NCBI GenBank assembly: GCA_025927935.1 | Contig: JAICKM010000309.1 | Span: forward strand, 1-7,814 | Reading direction: 5' to 3' | DNA: 7,814 nucleotides | DNA from: Chloroflexia bacterium | Lineage (GTDB): Bacteria > Chloroflexota > Chloroflexia > QHBQ01 > JADMIH01 | Shown: positions 5,887 through 7,814 of the stretch, piece by piece | Layout of the letters: each line of letters opens with the position of its first letter | How positions within the stretch are numbered: the stretch's first letter is position 1 | Translations under genes and position numbers: made by a program | The notes under the pieces: generated by a model | What the model saw: the letters and a program-made list of their open reading frames with translations, nothing else | The model's database searches: none | What the model was told of the DNA's origin: nothing

Positions 5887-5915
5887 ATCTTAGCATTGAT
5901 CAGACCTAATGTCAA
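5887..5915 (-). promoter_or_regulatory. Promoter of the unknown secreted-protein gene
   Basis: Minus strand: perfect -35 TTGACA (5915-5910), 17-nt spacer, -10 TAAGAT (5892-5887). The hexamers and spacer length are the same as in the S53 promoter, and the ten bases ACTTGACATT are identical. Predicted start near 5880. Confidence 0.78.
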
Positions 5916-6001
5916 GTGGTATTCATTTTTACACCATCTTTATACGCATATTTCACGAACTTTTCAGCATGTATAATCGCCGGAACAGAGCTATTGCAGT
6001 G
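5916..6001 (-). promoter_or_regulatory. Conserved AT-rich upstream region, copy B
   Basis: Counterpart of 3093-3178. The best block is 5952-5980, with TTC-CGAA, TTTT, CAT and TAATC shared at the same spacing, followed by GCAGTG at 5996. The AT content is far above the rest of the window. Confidence 0.5.
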
Positions 6002-6144
6002 GTCAAGCGCGATACTCAGAAGGCGGATCGCGGCTCACCGGGCGGCACGCCCATAATCCACCCCGCCGCGCCGAACGCCACGATCCGCGGGGGGCCAGGT
6101 GGCCGGGGGCCGCCGCCCCCGGCCGGGCGCGGACAGGGGAGCCG
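6002..6144. other. Spacer between the ABC gene and the upstream region of the next gene
   Basis: No gene is supported. Apart from the hairpin at 6101-6124 I see no recognisable element; the rest is GC-rich sequence without promoter-like hexamers on the minus strand. Confidence 0.5.
6101..6124. repeat. 10-bp GC hairpin after the ABC gene
   Basis: GGCCGGGGGC (6101-6110) and GCCCCCGGCC (6115-6124) pair perfectly around a 4-nt loop. It is the second hairpin past the ABC stop codon, after the repeat copy at 6145-6190. No U-tract. Confidence 0.6.
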
Positions 6145-6190
6145 GCCCGTTCGCCCCCTTCCCGGAACGGGAAGGGGGCCGGGGGTTAGG
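6145..6190 (-). repeat. 3'-end hairpin repeat, copy 3 (overlaps the ABC stop codon)
   Basis: 12-bp stem (6153-6164 with 6168-6179), loop GAA, with flanks GCCCGTTCGCC and GGGGGTTAGG matching the other copies. The TTA of the terminal GGTTAGG (6186-6188) is the TAA stop codon of the ABC gene, so here the repeat reaches into the coding sequence. Confidence 0.75.
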
Positions 6191-7814
6191 CCGGCGGCGC
6201 CACCTCCCCGATGTCGCCGGCCCAGAGGCGGCGCATCTCCGCGCTGGTCGCCAGCAGTTCGTCCAGCGGGCCGGTGGCGGTTACGGCGCCGTCCTGGACC
6301 ACGATGATCTGGTCGGCCCGGCGCAGCGCCGCGCGCCGGTGCGACACCACCAGCACCGTCGGGCGGGCCGCCGGCGCCGCCCCCGGCGGGCCGAGCACGC
6401 GCTCCCACAGCGCCTGCTCCGTCTCCACGTCGAGCGCGCTCGACAGGTCGTCACAGACCAGCAGCGCGGTCCCGCGCACCAGCATCCGCGCCGCCGCCGC
6501 GCGCTGCACCTGGCCGCCCGACAGCCGCACCCCGCGCGGGCCGACCAGCGTCTCCAGCCCCTGCTCCAGCGCCGCCACGTCGGGTTCGAGCACGGCGCGG
6601 TGGATGGCGCCGGCCAGCGCGGCATCCGTGGCGGGCCGGCCCAGCAAGATGTTCTCGCGCAGGGTCTCGCTGAACAGGCGCGGCACCTGCGGCGTGTAGG
6701 CGCTGCGCGGCGGCACGAAGAACGCGGCGGGGTCGGCCACCGGGCGCCCGTTCCAGCGGATCACGCCGCCCTCGGCGGGCAGCAGGCCCAGCAGCGCGCG
6801 CAGCAGCGTCGTCTTGCCCGCGCCCACCCGCCCGGTGATCACCGTGAACGACCCGCCCGGCAGGCACAGGTCGGCGTCATGGATACCGTGCGTGGCGCCG
6901 GGATGGCGATAGGTCAGCCCGCGCACTTCCAACAGGCCCGGCGGATCGGCGGCCTCCGCCGGTGCGTCCGGCGGAGAAGCGCCGTCCGGCGCGGGGATCG
7001 GGTGGTGGGCGATCAAGGCCGCCGGCGGGTCGTCCGGCATCAGCGCCACCAGGCGGTCAATCGACACCGCTTGCGCCTGGTAATCGCCGACGAAGTTGCC
7101 GATAAACGCCGGCAGGTCGGTGGCAAAGACGAGGTAGTACGTGAACAGGGCGAAATCGCCCACGCTGAACTGGCCCGCCGCCATCGCCTGCCCGGCCAGC
7201 AGCAAGATCACGCCGACGCCGAAATCGACGGAGCCGCCCTCAATGGCCTGGATGGCGGACTCGATGAGGCCGACGCGCAGTTTCGCTTTGCGCCGCGTAT
7301 CGTTTAGCCCGTCAAAGTGCGTGATCACCTTGCGCTCCGCGTCGGCGACCTTGACGGCCTGCACGGCGCCGAATAGCTCGCCGAGGAAGCCGGTCACGGC
7401 ATCGCCGGCCTGCCCGGCGGCGTACCAGGCCAGCCGGGCGCGTGCCCAGACGAAGTAGCTCGACACGATAGTGACGACCAGCGGCAGAAACACCACCAGG
7501 GTAATCGTCAGGTTAATGCTCGCCATGATGGCGACGGCGAGGACGAACGAGGTGATCTCGCCGAAGATCCCGCCCAGCCAGGTGGGAAAGTCGCCCGTCT
7601 CGCTCACGTCGTCGCGGTAGCGGTTGACCGCCTCGCCCGCCGGCACCGGCGGGGCCAGCGCGCCGGGCCGGCGCAACGCGGCGGCGAACAGGTTGCGCTG
7701 CACCAGCGTGTTGACCAGGCCGCGAAAGGTCCACCCGCCCCAGGCGTCGCCGAGATGGGCGGCCGCGCGCGCCAGTTGGACCGAGACGTAGAGGGCGATC
7801 AGCGCCGGGATGTC
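6186..7814 (-). CDS. ABC exporter subunit (fused TMD-NBD), 5' end outside window
   Basis: 542 codons are visible and the frame stays open to the right edge, so the N-terminus lies outside. An internal GTG at 7703 is not the start, because upstream codons continue an exporter-like sequence. The membrane domain has hydrophobic segments at about 2-19, 84-122 (two helices), 196-214 and 218-234 (numbered from the first visible codon). A Pro/Ala-rich linker at 261-293 leads into the ATPase: Walker A GRVGAGKT (328-335), Q-loop Gln376, signature LSGGQ (431-435), Walker B ALLVCDD (450-456), D-loop SSALD (458-462) and H-loop His492. The usual catalytic Glu after Walker B is Asp456. From family knowledge, this marks the degenerate half of heterodimeric exporters such as TM287/288 and BmrCD, so a partner gene just outside the window is likely. 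The substrate cannot be read from sequence. The stop codon lies within a hairpin repeat. Confidence 0.92.
   Translation of the reverse strand, partial: DIPALIALYVSVQLARAAAHLGDAWGGWTFRGLVNTLVQRNLFAAALRRPGALAPPVPAGEAVNRYRDDVSETGDFPTWLGGIFGEITSFVLAVAIMASINLTITLVVFLPLVVTIVSSYFVWARARLAWYAAGQAGDAVTGFLGELFGAVQAVKVADAERKVITHFDGLNDTRRKAKLRVGLIESAIQAIEGGSVDFGVGVILLLAGQAMAAGQFSVGDFALFTYYLVFATDLPAFIGNFVGDYQAQAVSIDRLVALMPDDPPAALIAHHPIPAPDGASPPDAPAEAADPPGLLEVRGLTYRHPGATHGIHDADLCLPGGSFTVITGRVGAGKTTLLRALLGLLPAEGGVIRWNGRPVADPAAFFVPPRSAYTPQVPRLFSETLRENILLGRPATDAALAGAIHRAVLEPDVAALEQGLETLVGPRGVRLSGGQVQRAAAARMLVRGTALLVCDDLSSALDVETEQALWERVLGPPGAAPAARPTVLVVSHRRAALRRADQIIVVQDGAVTATGPLDELLATSAEMRRLWAGDIGEVAPPA

Noticed and set aside
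5415..5915. 166-codon minus-strand open frame spanning the leader of the 3449-5512 gene
   Set aside because: It starts inside the -35 region of a strong promoter, covers the conserved leader out of frame with the real gene and has no family resemblance. It cannot be translated from the predicted transcript.
5972..5977. TATAAT on the plus strand as a divergent promoter
   Set aside because: There is no good -35 at proper spacing and no plus-strand gene downstream. The AT-rich block is better explained as conserved upstream sequence of the minus-strand promoter.
7701..7703. GTG at 7703 as start of the ABC gene
   Set aside because: The frame continues upstream to the window edge with sequence typical of an exporter membrane domain, so the gene starts outside the window.

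Overview
The window is GC-rich bacterial DNA in which every gene I can support lies on the minus strand. From right to left these are the end of an ABC exporter subunit (cut by the right edge), a large secreted protein of unknown function, a secreted sedolisin/kumamolisin-type S53 protease, and the start of a small M50-like membrane protein (cut by the left edge). The protein styles (S53 protease with pro-domain, an exporter with a '[12 protein letters not shown]' Walker B/D-loop, and an M50-like protein with HQxGH in place of HExxH) suggest a Chloroflexota genome. That assignment is inference from family resemblance; no rRNA or other phylogenetic marker is present.

Layout: 1-252 M50-like protein, 5' part only; 253-770 its promoter and a hairpin-rich spacer; 771-2666 S53 protease; 2667-3178 long leader, promoter and upstream region of the protease gene; 3179-3448 hairpin-rich 3' flank of the next gene; 3449-5512 secreted protein of unknown function; 5513-6001 its leader, promoter and upstream region; 6002-6185 3' flank of the ABC gene; 6186-7814 ABC exporter subunit.

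The most interesting signal is not a protein. The two secreted-protein genes carry homologous upstream regions of about 430 nt (2749-3178 and 5571-6001). Both have a near-ideal promoter with the same hexamers (TTGACA, 17 nt, TAAGAT), predicted leaders of roughly 370-390 nt, and a leader core matching at 54 of 64 positions without gaps. They also share predicted hairpins in matching places, one with compensatory base changes. The core contains AAAGGAGG, an ideal Shine-Dalgarno sequence with no start codon in range. Both genes then open with the residues MKSH and a signal peptide. This looks like a reusable expression cassette, possibly a structured regulatory RNA, that puts two exported proteins under the same control. 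I do not recognise it as a known riboswitch class.

A second pattern is a hairpin repeat built on CCCCTTCCCG/CGGGAAGGGG. It occurs three times, always in the same orientation and always just past the stop codon of a minus-strand gene (S53, unknown secreted protein, ABC). In the ABC gene it appears to supply the stop codon.

Functionally, the protease and the unknown secreted protein are probably co-expressed and exported. The ABC subunit has a degenerate Walker B motif and is probably one half of a heterodimeric exporter. Nothing in the sequence ties it to the secreted proteins beyond adjacency and the shared 3' repeat.
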